Source of the DNA: Rhodanobacter sp. T12-5
GTDB lineage: Bacteria > Pseudomonadota > Gammaproteobacteria > Xanthomonadales > Rhodanobacteraceae
Direction: 5' to 3'
DNA: 64,000 nt
Assembly (NCBI RefSeq): GCF_008329435.1
Contig: NZ_NPKN01000002.1
Coordinates: 558,001 to 622,000, forward strand
Positions within the stretch are counted from its first letter, which is position 1; each line of letters starts with the position of its first letter. The notes beneath the pieces are model-generated. The model searched no databases, had not been told where the DNA came from, and saw nothing but the letters and a program-made list of their open reading frames with translations. This document shows, piece after piece, positions 63,699 through 64,000 of the stretch. The position numbers and the translations under genes were made by a program.

Positions 63699-64000
63699 TC
63701 AACGCAGCGGCGGCTGGGCGATCGACTTCTGCTGCTGGCCGAGCGACTCCTTGGCCAGCTCGGCGATGCCGGCCAGCGAACCGAGGATGCCGGTGGCCTC
63801 GATCGGCAGCAACAGCATCTTCTGGTTCGGCGACTTCGCCATTTCCTTCAGCGCGTCGACGTAGTTGTTGGCGACGAAATAGTTCAGTGCATTGACGTTG
63901 CCGCTGGAAATCGCGTCGGACACCATCGTCGTGGCCTTCGCCTCGGCCTCGGCCGAACGCTCGCGCGCCTCGGCGGCACGGAAAGCTGCTTCCTTCTCGC
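63699..64000 (-). CDS. SPFH/stomatin-family protein (QmcA-like), C-terminal part
   Basis: The gene enters from the right edge; about 100 C-terminal codons are visible. The segment EKEAAFRAAEARERSAEAEA is the alanine/glutamate-rich coiled coil after the band-7 domain, and ISSGNVNALNYFVANNYVDALKEMAKSPNQKMLLLP is the conserved C-terminal helix of the YbbK/QmcA subfamily. Operon with nfeD. N-terminus is outside the window. Confidence 0.92.
   Translation of the reverse strand, partial: EKEAAFRAAEARERSAEAEAKATTMVSDAISSGNVNALNYFVANNYVDALKEMAKSPNQKMLLLPIEATGILGSLAGIAELAKESLGQQQKSIAQPPLR

Overview
The window looks like chromosomal backbone of a high-GC gammaproteobacterium of the Xanthomonadales (Lysobacterales), most likely the Rhodanobacteraceae (Rhodanobacter/Dyella/Frateuria type). 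Supporting points are the strong third-position GC bias, the protein families, REP doublets with a GTAG/GGAG head, and a pil-chp / gshB / tonB / yqgE / ruvX / pyrB and pilT-pilU / proC / yggT order that recalls the PA0392-PA0413 region of Pseudomonas aeruginosa. I see no prophage, complete insertion sequence, CRISPR array, rRNA or tRNA.

Layout. 1-6.6 kb: end of a TonB-dependent receptor with a BNR-repeat protein and a thioredoxin-like protein, an isoaspartyl peptidase/asparaginase, a BlaI/M56-peptidase pair with a double operator, and a fused 3-oxoacid CoA-transferase. 6.6-15 kb: a two-component system, the divergent tesA / ybbA-ybbP block, an SLC13-type transporter and two cell-envelope proteins. 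15-22 kb: housekeeping nucleotide and sugar-phosphate hydrolases (mazG, cysQ, nudE, a hisN-like phosphatase), a lone gspN-like gene, bioA and rsmE. 22-34 kb: a seven-gene Pil-Chp chemosensory operon (pilG, pilH, pilI, pilJ, chpA, chpB, chpC) that controls type IV pilus twitching. 34-40 kb: gshB, a TonB-like protein, yqgE, ruvX, pyrB, a large lipoprotein of unknown function and a BON protein. 41-45 kb: the pilus retraction ATPases pilT and pilU, then proC and yggT. 45-53 kb: cofactor-related genes (a BtuF-like protein, yjbQ, pdxH), a glycerate-kinase-like gene, dodecin, ybjQ, an epimerase, aroK-aroB and hemE. 53-64 kb: valS, rimI-holD(like)-pssA, proS, an H-NS family protein, and the thrE / nfeD / SPFH membrane cluster that runs off the right end.

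The unit that most clearly works together is the pilus motility module: ChpA signals through PilG and PilH, PilJ is the receptor, and PilT/PilU, encoded 7 kb away, do the retraction. Two oddities affect it. ChpA carries a 24-copy, 15-bp coding minisatellite. The ChpB methylesterase has lost its catalytic serine, while no pilK methyltransferase gene is present.

The most unusual non-coding content is a 280-bp foldback element with a 35-bp perfect stem (45.0-45.3 kb), three REP doublets of which two provide the stop codon of the upstream gene, a second dispersed hairpin repeat found at both 6.6 and 59.0 kb, and two GGGGAAC/GGGAATC-type repeat elements. No clearly new multi-gene system is evident. 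The best candidates for undescribed biology are the receptor/BNR/thioredoxin trio, the repeat elements, the degenerate adaptation arm of Pil-Chp, and an orphan terminator upstream of the H-NS gene.
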